From CAWINX01 sp963702055 (lineage in GTDB: Bacteria; Actinomycetota; Thermoleophilia; Solirubrobacterales; 70-9): 64,000 bases of DNA. Within the stretch, counting starts at the first letter, position 1. Each line of letters opens with the position of its first letter. The DNA lies in contig OY969702.1 of the NCBI GenBank assembly GCA_963702055.1, positions 620,001 through 684,000 of the forward strand, in the 5' to 3' direction. Under the pieces are notes generated by a model. The model was not told the DNA's origin. It did not search any database and saw nothing but the letters and a program-made list of their open reading frames with translations. The position numbers were made by a program, and so were the translations under genes. This document shows positions 42,447 through 55,078 of this stretch, piece by piece.

Positions 42447-42472
42447 GCAGCCCAACTAATCAGTTGGGCTGC
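42447..42472. repeat. hairpin over the coaBC stop codon
   Basis: Perfect 11 bp stem GCAGCCCAACT / AGTTGGGCTGC with a 4-nt loop. The coaBC stop (42460-42462) lies in the loop and first stem base. No U-tract follows on either strand, so it is more likely an mRNA 3'-end stabilising or processing structure than an intrinsic terminator. Confidence 0.75.
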
Positions 42473-43734
42473 TCTGAGTATCCGCCCGTCGAGGCGGACA
42501 CCCCCTTCCCCTCTCGGAGCTGGTCCACCTTGTCAAGAATCGAGTCGGCTATCGATTCCTTGAGAGCCTTAGGGACGGAGGTTTCCGCCTCGCGGTCGAT
42601 CAGAGTCACCGCGTTGTCGGGGCTCTCGAAGCCGATGCTCGGGTCGGAGACGTCGTTGAGGACGATCAGGTCGGCGCCCTTGCGCGTCAGCTTCTCCCTG
42701 GCTCGCCCGACGCCCTCGGCGCCGTGCTCGGCGGCAAAGCCGACGATCGTCTGACCCTCGCCGCGAGCGGCCGCGAGCCCGGCGAGGATGTCCTCGGTCG
42801 GCTCCAGGTGGACGTCGAGGGCGCCCTGGCGCCTCAGCTTGCCGGCCGCCGGCTCGGCCGCCCGGAAGTCGGCTGGGGCCGCGGCCATCAGCAGGACGTG
42901 GCAGGACGGGAACTCCGCCCCGGCGGTCTCGGCGAGCTCGGCGGCGGTCTCGACGTCGATGCGCCGAACGCCGGCGGGCTCGGGAAGCGAGACGTTGGCG
43001 GCAATCAGGGTCACCTCGGCTCCGCGGGCCGCCGCGGCGGCGGCGAGCGCGAAGCCCATGCGACCGCTGGAGCGGTTGCCCACGAAGCGGACCGGGTCGA
43101 TCGGCTCGCGGGTCCCCCCCGCGGTGACGAGCACGCGCAGGCCGTCCCAGGGCCGGTGGCCGGCCGGGAGCACGGCCTGGACGCGGGCCAACAGCTCGGC
43201 GGGGTCCGGGAGGCGGCCCTTGCCGAACTCGCCGCGCGAGGCGAGCCGGCCCTCACCGGGCTCGATCACCTCGACGCCGCGCTCGCGCAGGGTCCGCAGA
43301 TTGGCCTGCGTCGCCGCGTCCGCGTACATCCTGTCGTTCATCGCCGGCGCCACCAGGCGGGGGGCGACGCAGGCGAGGAAGGACGTCGTCAGCATCGAGT
43401 CCGCCATGCCGGCGGCGAGCTTGGCGATCGTGTTCGCCGAGGCGGGGGCGACGACGAACGCGTCGCAGTTGGCGACCAGCTCAAGGTGGCCGATCGGGTC
43501 GTGCTCGGGCTGGGAATCGCCCGGAAAGGCGCCCCGCATCGGGTCGCGCTCGAACTCGGCGATCAGGACCGGCGCGCCGGTGATCCCCTCGAAGGAGGCC
43601 GGCCCGACGAAGCGGGTGGCGCTCTCGGTCATCAGCACCCTCACCCCGTGGCCGGCCACGGTGGCGAGCCGAGCCAACTCCAGCGACTTGTAGGCGGCTA
43701 TCCCACCGCTTACGCCGAGCAGGATCCTGGCCAT
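42460..43734 (-). CDS. coaBC: phosphopantothenoylcysteine synthetase/decarboxylase
   Basis: Bifunctional coenzyme A enzyme of 424 residues. The CoaC flavoprotein domain (ILLGVSGGIAAYKSLELARL; catalytic His region ERDPM...EHDPIGHLELV; substrate flap PAMNDRMY) is followed by the CoaB synthetase domain (VLVTAGGTREPIDPVRFVGNRSSGRMGFALA, about 180-210; KLTRKGADLIVLNDVS). It converts 4'-phosphopantothenate plus Cys and CTP to 4'-phosphopantetheine. The gene follows rpoZ, as in most actinobacteria. Confidence 0.95.
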   Translation of the reverse strand: MARILLGVSGGIAAYKSLELARLATVAGHGVRVLMTESATRFVGPASFEGITGAPVLIAEFERDPMRGAFPGDSQPEHDPIGHLELVANCDAFVVAPASANTIAKLAAGMADSMLTTSFLACVAPRLVAPAMNDRMYADAATQANLRTLRERGVEVIEPGEGRLASRGEFGKGRLPDPAELLARVQAVLPAGHRPWDGLRVLVTAGGTREPIDPVRFVGNRSSGRMGFALAAAAAARGAEVTLIAANVSLPEPAGVRRIDVETAAELAETAGAEFPSCHVLLMAAAPADFRAAEPAAGKLRRQGALDVHLEPTEDILAGLAAARGEGQTIVGFAAEHGAEGVGRAREKLTRKGADLIVLNDVSDPSIGFESPDNAVTLIDREAETSVPKALKESIADSILDKVDQLREGKGVSASTGGYSEQPN

Positions 43735-43773
43735 CGATGTCCTCCTACGGGTCCGGCCGCGCCGGGACGAAGG

Positions 43774-44007
43774 TTAGGCGCGGTACTCGTATTTGAGCTT
43801 GCCCTCGGCAAGCTCCTCGAGCGCCATCGAAAGGTAGTTCTTGCCGCCATGCGTCTCGACCATCGGCGGCGAGTACTCCCCGAAGCCGCCCTCGCCGAGA
43901 TTGTGGAAGTAGCTGTTGATCTGACGGGCCCGCTTCGCGGCTACGACAACGGCCGCATAGTGGGAGTCGGTGTGTTCGAGGAGCTTGTCGACGCGTGGCT
44001 TGATCAT
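43774..44007 (-). CDS. rpoZ: RNA polymerase omega subunit
   Basis: A 77-residue omega subunit that chaperones beta-prime. MIKPRVDKLLEHTDSHYAAVVVAAKRARQINSYF is the conserved helical core (shown in parts: residues 1-10 anchor, AAKRARQIN central), and the C-terminus SMALEELAEGKLKYEYR is typical of actinobacterial omega. It overlaps gmk by 4 bp and precedes coaBC. Confidence 0.93.
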   Translation of the reverse strand: MIKPRVDKLLEHTDSHYAAVVVAAKRARQINSYFHNLGEGGFGEYSPPMVETHGGKNYLSMALEELAEGKLKYEYRA

Positions 44008-44600
44008 CCGGCGTCGGAGTGTAGACGGTCGGACTCCTCCGGCGGCAGGTCGAGCTCGGCGCGCACGATCCCCTCCAGCTCGGCCGCGGCCCTGGCGAGA
44101 TCGTCGTTGACGACCCGGTGGTCGAAATCCCCCTGCGCCGCGAGCTCCTGTCTGGCCACCTCGAGGCGGGAGTCGATCGCCTCGGCGCTGTCGGTTCCGC
44201 GCGAGAGCAGTCGCTCGCGCAGGACGGCGGGATCGAGCGGAGCGATGAAGATCTGCACCGAGTCGGGCTGCGCGGCGCGAACCTGCTGCGCGCCCTGCAC
44301 CTCGATCTCGAGGACGACCGAGCGGCCCGCGTCGAGGCGCCGCCGCACCTCGGAGCGCAGCGTCCCGTAGCGGTTGCCGCTGTATGTGGCGAACTCGAGG
44401 AAGTCCTTCGCCTCTATCCGGCGGTCGAACTCCTCGTGCGTCAGGAAGTGGTAGTCGCGACCGTCGACCTCGCCCGCTCGCGGCGGCCTGGTCGTCGCCG
44501 AAATCGACAGCTCGAGATCGGGAACCCGATCGAGCAGCTCGGCGATCAGCGTTCCCTTGCCGACCCCGCTGGGACCCGTGATCACGAAGACCTTCGCCAT
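44004..44600 (-). CDS. gmk: guanylate kinase
   Basis: Phosphorylates GMP/dGMP to the diphosphate. The 198-residue protein has the P-loop ITGPSGVGKGTLIAEL (about residue 6), the GMP-binding region ISATTRPPRAGEVDGRDYHF and FLEFATYSGNRYGT, and the Arg lid region LLSRGTDSAEAIDSRL. ATG 44600 is chosen; longer in-frame sequence runs into the mihF region. It lies between mihF and rpoZ. Confidence 0.96.
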   Translation of the reverse strand: MAKVFVITGPSGVGKGTLIAELLDRVPDLELSISATTRPPRAGEVDGRDYHFLTHEEFDRRIEAKDFLEFATYSGNRYGTLRSEVRRRLDAGRSVVLEIEVQGAQQVRAAQPDSVQIFIAPLDPAVLRERLLSRGTDSAEAIDSRLEVARQELAAQGDFDHRVVNDDLARAAAELEGIVRAELDLPPEESDRLHSDAG

Positions 44601-44632
44601 GTGGCCCCGGATACTGACCGGCGGCGCGGCGG

Positions 44633-44965
44633 CTACCTGCGGAGCTGGGAAACGAGTTCCGCGCGCTGGCGCTCGGAGAGGCCGCCGATCGTCTTCGACG
44701 GCGAGATGCGGCACTGGTTGAGAATCCGGTTGGCCTTCACCCGGCCGTACTTCGGGACCGCCAACAGCATGTCGAAGACCTTCGCGGTCATCACGTACTC
44801 CGGGGGGTCGAGAAGCAACGCGTGGATGTTGGCCTTGCCCGCTTTGAGGTCCTTCTTGAGCTTGGCGCGGGCGGTGCGAATGTCGTTGGCCCGCCGCAGC
44901 GCTTCCATCCTCTGGTCGAGCGACCTCTCGGGGGCCGCTGTGGAAGTCTTGACCGGGGCAGGCAT
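44633..44965 (-). CDS. mihF: actinobacterial integration host factor
   Basis: Nucleoid-associated protein of 110 residues found in actinobacteria and unrelated to the HU/IHF fold. RMEALRRANDIRTARAKLKKDLK forms the long N-terminal helices, and VPKYGRVKANRILNQCRISPSKTIGGLSERQR (taken as helix-two-turn-helix, about 70-100) is the DNA-binding part. It bends DNA and supports phage integration and growth. Usually a pyrF gene lies upstream; here the pyrK/D fusion is 65 bp away with no pyrF between. Confidence 0.93.
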   Translation of the reverse strand: MPAPVKTSTAAPERSLDQRMEALRRANDIRTARAKLKKDLKAGKANIHALLLDPPEYVMTAKVFDMLLAVPKYGRVKANRILNQCRISPSKTIGGLSERQRAELVSQLRR

Positions 44966-45030
44966 CTGGGCGGCGAGTATAGCCGCGGGTCGAGCCCGCG
45001 CAAGGCGATTCGACCCATTTCAGGGAAAAT

Positions 45031-46916
45031 TCACCTCGACCTCGACTCGAGGTCGAGGATCGACCCCTCGATCCCAAGAGCTGCGAGCTCCGCGGACAGC
45101 TCCTCAGCCACCCGGCTGCCCGCCCGTGGATCGCGAAAGCTCTCAGTCCCGACGGCAACCAGCGTGGCGCCCGCAGCGAGGAATTCGAGCGCATCGGCGC
45201 CGCTCGAGACCCCCCCCATGCCGACGATCGGCAGGTCGACGGCCGCGGCAACCGCCCTCACCTGCGCCACCGCGACGGGCCGCACCGCGGGACCGGAGAG
45301 GCCGCCGTGGCCGGCAGCGATCCCAGGTTGAAGGGTGGCCGGGTCGATCGCGCTCGCCTTCAGCGTGTTGATCAGGGAGACCGAGTCGGCGCCGCCCTCC
45401 TCGGCAGCCACTGCGACAGCCGCCGGATCGGCGACGTTGGGTGTCAGCTTGACGATCAGCGGCTTCGGCGTCAGCGGCCGCAGTGCCTCGAGCAACGCAG
45501 CGGTCTCAGTCGGCTGCTCGCCGACGATCAGGCCGGAGTGCACGTTGGGGCAGGAGACGTTCAGTTCGATGGCGGCGACCTCCTCCCGCGCCGCCACCGC
45601 AGAGACGAGGCGGGAGAACTCCTCGCGGCTCGTCCCCATCACGGAGACGATCAACGGAACCCGTAACTCCGCCAGTTGCGGCAGGTCCTCGGCGAGAAAC
45701 CCGTCGAGGCCCTTGTTGGGCAGGCCGATCGAGTTGATCATCCCGGCCGGCGTCTCCCAGATCCGCTGTGGCTCGTTGCCGACCCGCGGCTCCGGGGTGA
45801 TCGTCTTGGAGACGAACGCCGCAAACGGAAAGTCCCTCAGCGGCTCATCGCCATAGACGCGCCGCGCTGCGATGGCGTCGAAGGTTCCGGATGCATTGAT
45901 CACGGGATGCTTCAGCTGAATGCCACAGAAGCTGACTTCTACGCCCGCCGTGCTTTCCCGTCCGGCATCCCGATCTCTGCCGGGGGGTGGCGCCGTAGGG
46001 GGGCCCACCCCCGAGGAAGCTTTAGCTACCGCAGGGGGTGGGGGGTCCCCTGCGGCGACAGGACCCGCCGGCCCAGAGCGAATGACGGGACCATCGACGC
46101 AGAGGCGAAGGTAGCCGCCGCCCGGTTTGGGCACCGCGCAGCCGAAGCAGGCGCCGTAGCCGCACGCCATCGGGGATTCAATCGCCAGTTCGTGGGGGAC
46201 TTCACGGTCGAGGCAAAGCTTTCCCACCGCTTCCAACATCGCAGGGGGGCCGCAGGAATAAACGGCGGCGCTGTCGGCGTCGTCGCCTTCGAGCATCACC
46301 GCGAGCAGGTCGGTCACGTAGCCCTTGTGGCCGAGGTGGCCGTCCTCGCTGGCGAGGCGGACTTCGCAGCAGCCGAAGAGGTCGTCCAGTCCACCCGAGT
46401 GGGCCTCGTCGCGGAAGCCGAGCAGAACTCGGCTGGGGACGTTGCGCTCGGCGAAGCTACGGCGCAGCAGGGCAAGCGGGGCTATGCCGATGCCGCCGCC
46501 GACGAGGATCGCTCCGGCCGCGTCGGCCGAGACTTCGCGGGGAGCGGAGAAGGCGTTGCCCAGGGGACCGTTCACCCAGACCCCCTCCCCCACCTCCAGC
46601 TCGCAGAGCCGATCGGTGCCCGGGCCGATTCCCTCGATCAAGAAGTCGAGGCGAACGCCTCCGTCAGCCTTCGCCGTCTCGGCAACCGAGAGGGCGCGGG
46701 GCAGGTAGGGACGCTGACCCGACTCCTCCCAGTGGGACTCCGTGGCGAGCATGTAGAACTGCCCCGGCGCCGGCTCGGGCCCCTCGGCGTCGAGCAGGGA
46801 GAAGAGCCTGTAGCCGCCCGAGGCGCGGTTCTCCGTCACCTCGCAGAGACGCCGACCGAACGGGGGGAGTGGAACCCCACCCGCCACCCCCGGACGCGGA
46901 AGCGGGGCCGAATCCA

Positions 46917-46920
<4 letters not shown>
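45031..46920 (-). CDS. pyrD: fused dihydroorotate dehydrogenase electron-transfer and catalytic subunits (PyrK-PyrD)
   Basis: Single chain of 629 residues joining the two subunits of class 1B dihydroorotate dehydrogenase. PyrK part (about 20-285): FAD region RPYLPRALSV, NAD-binding AILVGGGIGIAPL and the 2Fe-2S motif CGYGACFGC plus a distal Cys. Linker (about 286-325): Pro/Gly/Ala-rich, encoded by a GC palindrome. PyrD part (about 326-629): INASGTFDA, NSIGLPNKG, catalytic Cys in LNVSCPNVHSG, and GMGGVSSGADALEF. The start ATG overlaps the carB stop inside a family 2 palindrome, which also encodes the first 10 or so residues. Confidence 0.9.
46004..46055. repeat. GC-rich palindrome encoding the PyrK-PyrD linker
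   Basis: CCCACCCCC (46004-46012) pairs with GGGGGTGGG (46034-46042). Overlapping it, CCGCAGGGG (46029-46037) pairs perfectly with CCCCTGCGG (46047-46055). The two hairpins are mutually exclusive. The segment is in frame and supplies the Pro/Gly-rich linker. Confidence 0.75.
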
Positions 46921-50044
<3,124 letters not shown>

Positions 50045-50045
<1 letters not shown>

Positions 50046-51163
50046 CAGACAGTCGCCAGCTCGAGGAAGCGGTCGAAGAGGTGGCGCGCGTCGTGCGGGC
50101 CCGGGCCCGCCTCGGGGTGGTACTGGACGGTGGCACCGGGCACCTCCTTCAGGACCAGGCCCTCGACCGTGCGGTCGTAGAGGTTGAGGTGGGAGAGCTC
50201 GGCGGCGCCGAAGTCGGTCTCCCAGCGGACCGGTTCGTCGGACTCGATTCGCGGCTCGCCGCCCGGGCCGCTGACCGCGAAGCCGTGGTTTTGGGAGGTG
50301 ATGTCGATCCGCCCTGTGGCCAGGTCCTTGACCGGGTGGTTGGCGCCGCGGTGGCCGAAGGGCAGCTTGTAGGTGTCGAGACCGACGGCGCGGCAGAGCA
50401 GCTGGTGGCCGAGGCAGATGCCGAAGAGCGGCCGTTTGCCGACCAGCTCACGGACCGTCTCGACGACGTAGTCGAGCGCCGCCGGGTCGCCCGGGCCGTT
50501 GGCGAGGAAGATGAGGTCCGGGTCCTCACCGAGGACGTCCTCGGGGGAGGTCGTGCAGGGCAGCAGGGTGAGTCGGCAGCCGCGCTCGCGCAGCTGGCGG
50601 ACGATGCTCATCTTGATCCCGGTGTCGATGCCGACCACATGGGGGCCGTCGCCCTCGAAGCGAACCGGCTCCGCCGGGGTGACGGTACGGGCGAGGTCGG
50701 CGCCGTCCATCGAGGGCTCGGCGGCGACCGCCGCGGCCGCCTCGTCCTCGGACGTCTCGCCTCCGAAGATGCCGCCGCGCATCGCGCCGCGGTCGCGGAT
50801 GTGGCGGACGAGGGCGCGGGTGTCGACGCCGCTGATCCCGGGGACGCCGCAGTCGCCGAGCCAGTCGAGCCAGCCGCCCTCCGCGGTGGCGACGTCCTCG
50901 CCGTTGTGGGCATCGCGCATGATCGCCCCGCGGGCGTGGACGCGGTCGGACTCCATCGCCGCCGCCGAGACCCCGTAGTTGCCGACCAGCGGGTAGGTGA
51001 AGACGATGATCTGGCCCGCGTAGGAGGGGTCGGTGACCGACTCCTGGTAGCCGGTCATCGCGGTGTTGAAGACGACCTCGCCGGTGACCGCCTCGGGGTG
51101 TCCGCAGAGGCCGTCGCCGTCGAAGCGAGTCCCGTCCTCAAGTAGGACGTAGGCGCCGGCCAT
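50045..51163 (-). CDS. carA: carbamoyl-phosphate synthase small subunit
   Basis: Glutaminase subunit of 372 residues supplying ammonia to CarB. N-terminal domain: FNTAMTGYQESVTDPSYAGQI. C-terminal class I amidotransferase: nucleophile Cys in PLFGICLGHQLLCRAVG (about 245), ANHPVKDL, and His-Glu in VQYHPEAGPGPHD (about 350). It overlaps pyrC and carB by 1 bp each, typical of tight pyr operon packing. Confidence 0.97.
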
Positions 51164-52518
51164 CAGCCCGCCACCCCCAGTGAGAAAGAGCGCAGCCGAT
51201 AGGCGACCTGGCCTCCGGCGACGGTCATCAGCACTCGGCCCCTCAGCTTTCGCCCGGCGCACCAGGAGTTGAGCGAGCGACTCTCGTAGCCGTCCTCCCC
51301 CACCGTCCACTCGGCGTCGAGGTCGCAGAGGACGACGTTCGCCTCGCTGCCCGGCGCCAGAGTCGGCCGCTCGAGGCCGAACGGCTCGGCCCCGCCGGCC
51401 ATCCGCTCGACGACCAAGCCGAGTTCGAGCACCCCCGGCAGGACGAGGTCGGTGTGGACGGCGGCGAACGCCGTCTCCAAGCCGGTCACGCCCATCATCG
51501 CCTGCTCGAAGGGCACCTCCTTCTCCTCCGTCGCATGGGGAGCGTGGTCGGTGGCGATGCAGTCGATTGTGCCGTCGCGCAGGCCCTCGATCAGAGCCTG
51601 GCGATCGGCTTCGGAGCGCAGCGGCGGGTTCATCTTGGCGCGGCGCGCGTCGAGCTCGCGGACCTCCTCGTCGGTGACGCAGAGGTGATGCGGGGTCGCC
51701 TCGCAGCTGATTTGTACACCCGCCGCCTTCGCGGTCCGTACCGCCTCGACCGACTCGACCGCCGAGAGGTGCTGAACGTGGATCCGCCCCTCCTCGTAGC
51801 CGGCAAGCGCCGCGTCGCGGGCGATCATCGTCGACTCCGAGACGGAGGGGATCCCGGCCAGGCCGAGCGCCGCGGAGACCGGGCCCTCGTGCATGACGCC
51901 GTCGCCGGAGAGGTCCGGGTCCTCCTCGTGCAGCGCGATCACCCCCCCGCAGAGGCGCTGGTACTGGAGGGCTCGCCGCAGGATCCGAGCGCTGCGGATC
52001 GGCAACCCGTCGTCGCTGAAGCCGAGCGCCCCGACATCGCGCAGCTCCGCCATCTCGGTGAGCTCCTCTCCTCGCATGCCGCGGGTGACGGTGGCGAGGA
52101 AGCCGACCGGGACCGAGGCCTCGGCGCGGGCGCGCTCCCGCAGCGCCTCGATATCGGCGGCGGTGGAAACCGGTGGCGAAGTGTTTGCCATCGCGATCAC
52201 GCCGCAATAGCCGCCGGCCGCGGCAGCGCGGGTTCCGGTCTCGATGTCCTCCTTGTGCTCCTGCCCAGGGGTGCGCAGGTGGACGTGAGGGTCGAAGAAG
52301 GCGGGGAATGCGTACAGGCCCTCGGCTTCGACAACCTCGACGCCGTCTCCGTCGGTCGGCGCCGAGCCGGGCGCGGCGAGCTCGGCGATCCGGCCGTCGC
52401 GGACGACGACGTCGTGGGCCGCGTCGATGCCGGCGACGGGGTCGAGCACCGTTGCCCCGCGCAGAACGAGGTCGGCGCTCTCACCGGAGCGCATGTCGAG
52501 CCGCTCGGCGAGGCTCAT
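51163..52518 (-). CDS. pyrC: dihydroorotase
   Basis: Class I dihydroorotase of 451 residues catalysing ring closure of carbamoyl aspartate. Metal-binding FFDPHVHLRTPGQEHKEDIETG (HxH about residue 63), GVIALHEEDPDL, HVQHLSAVESVEAVR, and the Asp in CIATDHAPHATEEKEVPFEQA are all present. ATG 52518 is preferred over an upstream start at 52551 because it follows AAAGGTTG and gives a normal N-terminus. It lies between the pyrB-pyrC hairpin and carA. Confidence 0.95.
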   Translation of the reverse strand: MSLAERLDMRSGESADLVLRGATVLDPVAGIDAAHDVVVRDGRIAELAAPGSAPTDGDGVEVVEAEGLYAFPAFFDPHVHLRTPGQEHKEDIETGTRAAAAGGYCGVIAMANTSPPVSTAADIEALRERARAEASVPVGFLATVTRGMRGEELTEMAELRDVGALGFSDDGLPIRSARILRRALQYQRLCGGVIALHEEDPDLSGDGVMHEGPVSAALGLAGIPSVSESTMIARDAALAGYEEGRIHVQHLSAVESVEAVRTAKAAGVQISCEATPHHLCVTDEEVRELDARRAKMNPPLRSEADRQALIEGLRDGTIDCIATDHAPHATEEKEVPFEQAMMGVTGLETAFAAVHTDLVLPGVLELGLVVERMAGGAEPFGLERPTLAPGSEANVVLCDLDAEWTVGEDGYESRSLNSWCAGRKLRGRVLMTVAGGQVAYRLRSFSLGVAG

Positions 52519-52537
52519 AGAACAACCTTTTGTTCGC

Positions 52538-52589
52538 GCCCCGATCGCCACGGACTCGAACGACCGGCGATCACCGTGACGATCGGGGC
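52538..52589. repeat. pyrB-pyrC junction hairpin
   Basis: Arms GCCCCGATCGCCACGG (52538-52553) and CCGTGACGATCGGGGC (52574-52589), 15 of 16 paired, with a 20-nt loop. It starts 2 nt after the pyrB stop and ends 20 nt before the pyrC start. No U-tract on the minus strand. Confidence 0.8.
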
Positions 52590-52591
52590 AC

Positions 52592-53551
52592 TCACGCGGG
52601 CTGTCCGATCGGAGTCGGTCGCTCGGAGCCGTCGCCCTCGACAGCGGCCGGGCGGTCGCCGCCGGCCAGCATCTCGTAGAGGATCGCCATCCGCACCACG
52701 AGGCCGGAGGCGACCTGCTCGGCGATCAGCGACTGCGGCGAGTCGATCGCCTCCCCGGAGAGCTCGACTCCGCGGTTGACCGGGCCGGGGTGCATCAGCA
52801 GCTGGCGCGGGCCGAGTCGCCGCGTGTCGATCTGGAAGTGCGTCGCGTACTCGCGGATCGAGGGCACGAAGTTCTCACTCATCCGCTCGTGCTGCATCCG
52901 CAGCGCGTAGACGACGTCGGCCTCTTCGAGCCGGTCGAGCGAATGGGTGACCTCGCAGCCCAACTCCTCGATGCCGCGCGGAATCAGCGTCGGCGGCCCG
53001 CAGAGGGTCACCTCGGCGCCCATCTCGCGGAAGGCGATCAGGTTGGAGCGGGCGACGCGGCTGTGGAGGACGTCGCCGACAATCCAGATCCGCTGCCCGT
53101 CGAGGGCGCCGAGCCGGCGGCGCAGGGTGAAGACGTCGAGCAGCGCCTGGCTCGGGTGCTCGTGCTTGCCGTCGCCGGCGTTGATCACCGCCGCATCGGT
53201 CCAGCCGGCGACCAGCTGCGCCGCTCCCGCGTGAGGGTGGCGGATGACGATCGCAGCGGGGTCGTAGGCGGAGAGGGTCGCGACCGTGTCCTTCAGCGAC
53301 TCGCCCTTGTCGACCGAGGAGCCGGCCGCCTTGACTGAGACGAGGTCGGCGGAGAGGCGCTTCGCCGCCAGCTCGAAGGAGCTGCTGGTCCGCGTGCTCG
53401 CCTCGTAGAAGAGGGTGACGACGGTGCGCCCGCGCAGGGTCGGCACCTTTTTGATGTCGCGGCGGCCGACCTCGGCAAAGCTCTCGGCGCGGTCGAGGAT
53501 CGCCTCGATCTCCGGTCGGGAGAGCTGTTCGATTCCCAGCAGGTGCTTCAT
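52592..53551 (-). CDS. pyrB: aspartate carbamoyltransferase catalytic subunit
   Basis: Forms carbamoyl aspartate in pyrimidine synthesis; 319 residues. Carbamoyl phosphate loop LFYEASTRTSSSFELAAKRL (about residue 49), VIRHPHAGAAQLVAG, NAGDGKHEHPSQALLDVFTL (about 134-152) and HPGPVNRGVEL (about 260) are all present. No regulatory pyrI is seen, as expected in Gram-positives. It overlaps pyrR by 4 bp. Confidence 0.97.
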   Translation of the reverse strand: MKHLLGIEQLSRPEIEAILDRAESFAEVGRRDIKKVPTLRGRTVVTLFYEASTRTSSSFELAAKRLSADLVSVKAAGSSVDKGESLKDTVATLSAYDPAAIVIRHPHAGAAQLVAGWTDAAVINAGDGKHEHPSQALLDVFTLRRRLGALDGQRIWIVGDVLHSRVARSNLIAFREMGAEVTLCGPPTLIPRGIEELGCEVTHSLDRLEEADVVYALRMQHERMSENFVPSIREYATHFQIDTRRLGPRQLLMHPGPVNRGVELSGEAIDSPQSLIAEQVASGLVVRMAILYEMLAGGDRPAAVEGDGSERPTPIGQPA

Positions 53552-54108
53552 GCGCCCACCTCCGCCGGTTGCGGCTCGGAGATCGTCACCTCGTCGACCT
53601 CGTCGACCTCCTCGAGCCGCACGTTGACCCGCTCCTCACGCGCCGTCGGCAGGTTCTTGCCGACGTAGTCGGGGCGAATCGGCAGCTCGCGGTGGCCGCG
53701 GTCGCAGAGCACGGCGAGCTGGACGCGCTCGGGGCGGCCGTAGTCGAAGAGCGCCTCGATCGCCGCCCGCACCGTGCGCCCCGTGAAGAGGACGTCGTCG
53801 ACCAGGCAAACGGTGCGCCCGGAGAGGTCGAAGTCGAGATGGGAGGCGTGGACGACCGGCTGGTCTCCCGGCGCCTTGGCGCCGACGTCGTCGCGGTAGA
53901 AGGAGATGTCGAGGTCGCCGATCGGCACCTCGGCGCCGGTCAACTCGCCGACCAGAACATGGAGGCGGCGGGCGAGCAGCGCGCCGCGAGTGTGAATTCC
54001 GACGATCGCCAAAGACTCGGGGGCCGGGTTCTTCTCGGCGATCTCGTGGGCGATCCGCTTCAGCGTCCGCCGCAGGTCATCGTGCTCCAGCACGATCTTC
54101 TCAGCCAC
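53548..54108 (-). CDS. pyrR: bifunctional pyr operon regulator / uracil phosphoribosyltransferase
   Basis: PRPP-dependent RNA-binding attenuator of 186 residues. The PRPP motif is VCLVDDVLFTGRTVRAA (about 100), with IVGIHTRGALLARRL near the N-terminus and LPIRPDYVGKNLPTAREERVNV (RNA-side surface) near the end. It has an acidic C-terminal extension (EVDEVDEVTISEPQPAEVG). GTG start behind AGGAAG. It heads the pyrimidine operon; I could not recognise a PyrR-binding leader in the short 57 bp gap upstream, so regulation may be at translation. Confidence 0.93.
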   Translation of the reverse strand: MAEKIVLEHDDLRRTLKRIAHEIAEKNPAPESLAIVGIHTRGALLARRLHVLVGELTGAEVPIGDLDISFYRDDVGAKAPGDQPVVHASHLDFDLSGRTVCLVDDVLFTGRTVRAAIEALFDYGRPERVQLAVLCDRGHRELPIRPDYVGKNLPTAREERVNVRLEEVDEVDEVTISEPQPAEVGA

Positions 54109-54165
54109 TCTTTGCTTCCTTCCTGGCCTCTCGGGACCGGGTTAAAGGACGGCCTGAGCGTAGCA

Positions 54166-55062
54166 ATGAACCGCGACGCTTCATGCGATGCTTGCCGCGT
54201 GAGGGAGGACGTTCGCCGCATACTCCGCGAACATCAGGCCGCCGGTAGGCGATTTGCCGCCGGCGGCGTCGAGAGCTTCGCGCTGGAGCAGGGCGACGGG
54301 GAGCCGGTGGTGCTGGTCCACGGCGTCCCGACCAGCTGCTTCCTCTACCGCAAGGTGGTGCCGGAGCTGGCCGCGCGGGGGTTGCGGGGCATCGCCTTCG
54401 ACCTCCCGGGCCTCGGTCTCGCCGACCGGCCCGAGGAGTTCGACTACTCGTGGAGCGGATTGGCGCGATGGACCGGAGAGGCGATCGACGCACTGGGGAT
54501 CGAGCGCTGCCACCTCGTAGTCCACGACATCGGCGGGCCGATCGGTTTCGAGTGGGCGATTCGGAATCCCGACCGAGTGAGCTCGCTGACCGCGCTCAAC
54601 ACCCTCGTCGACGCCGCTTCCTTTCACCGGCCGTGGTCGATGCACCCCTTCTCGATCCGCGGCGTCGGCGAGCTCTGGCTGCGCGGCACGCCACGGTTCC
54701 TCTTCGGTGAGATCTTCTACCTGCAGGGCATCGAGGACCGTTCCGTCGTGCCGCGGGCCGAGGTCTACGCCCATCACGCGCTGCTGCGGCGCGGCGACAA
54801 CGGCAGGGCCTTCCTGAAGATCATGCGCGGCTTCGAGCTGACCGCCGAGAAGGAGCGATTCTTCTTCGAGGGGCTGGCGGGGCGGAGCTATCCGGCCCAG
54901 GTCGTCTGGGGCCGCGACGACCCGGCGCTGCGAGAGCGGCGGCGAGTGGCGGTGCAGGAGGCGCTGGGTGTGGAAACACCGACGCTGCTCTCGGCCAGGC
55001 ACTTCCTCCAGGAAGATCGGCCCGCCGCTGTCGCTGAGGCGATCGCCACCCTGGCCCGCTGA
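54166..55062 (+). CDS. alpha/beta hydrolase (haloalkane dehalogenase/epoxide hydrolase-like)
   Basis: A 298-residue alpha/beta hydrolase. HGVPTSCFLYRKVVPEL (about residue 46) gives the oxyanion hole, and the nucleophile elbow is LVVHDIGGPIGFEWA, so the nucleophile is Asp, as in haloalkane dehalogenases and epoxide hydrolases. The acid is likely in VVWGRDDPALR and the His in ARHFLQEDRPAAVAEAI. Start ATG 54166; GTG 54199 in frame is an alternative and would remove a Cys-rich leader. Divergent from pyrR; substrate unknown. Confidence 0.8.
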   Translation: MNRDASCDACRVREDVRRILREHQAAGRRFAAGGVESFALEQGDGEPVVLVHGVPTSCFLYRKVVPELAARGLRGIAFDLPGLGLADRPEEFDYSWSGLARWTGEAIDALGIERCHLVVHDIGGPIGFEWAIRNPDRVSSLTALNTLVDAASFHRPWSMHPFSIRGVGELWLRGTPRFLFGEIFYLQGIEDRSVVPRAEVYAHHALLRRGDNGRAFLKIMRGFELTAEKERFFFEGLAGRSYPAQVVWGRDDPALRERRRVAVQEALGVETPTLLSARHFLQEDRPAAVAEAIATLAR

Positions 55063-55078
55063 CGACGAGGGGGCCGAG

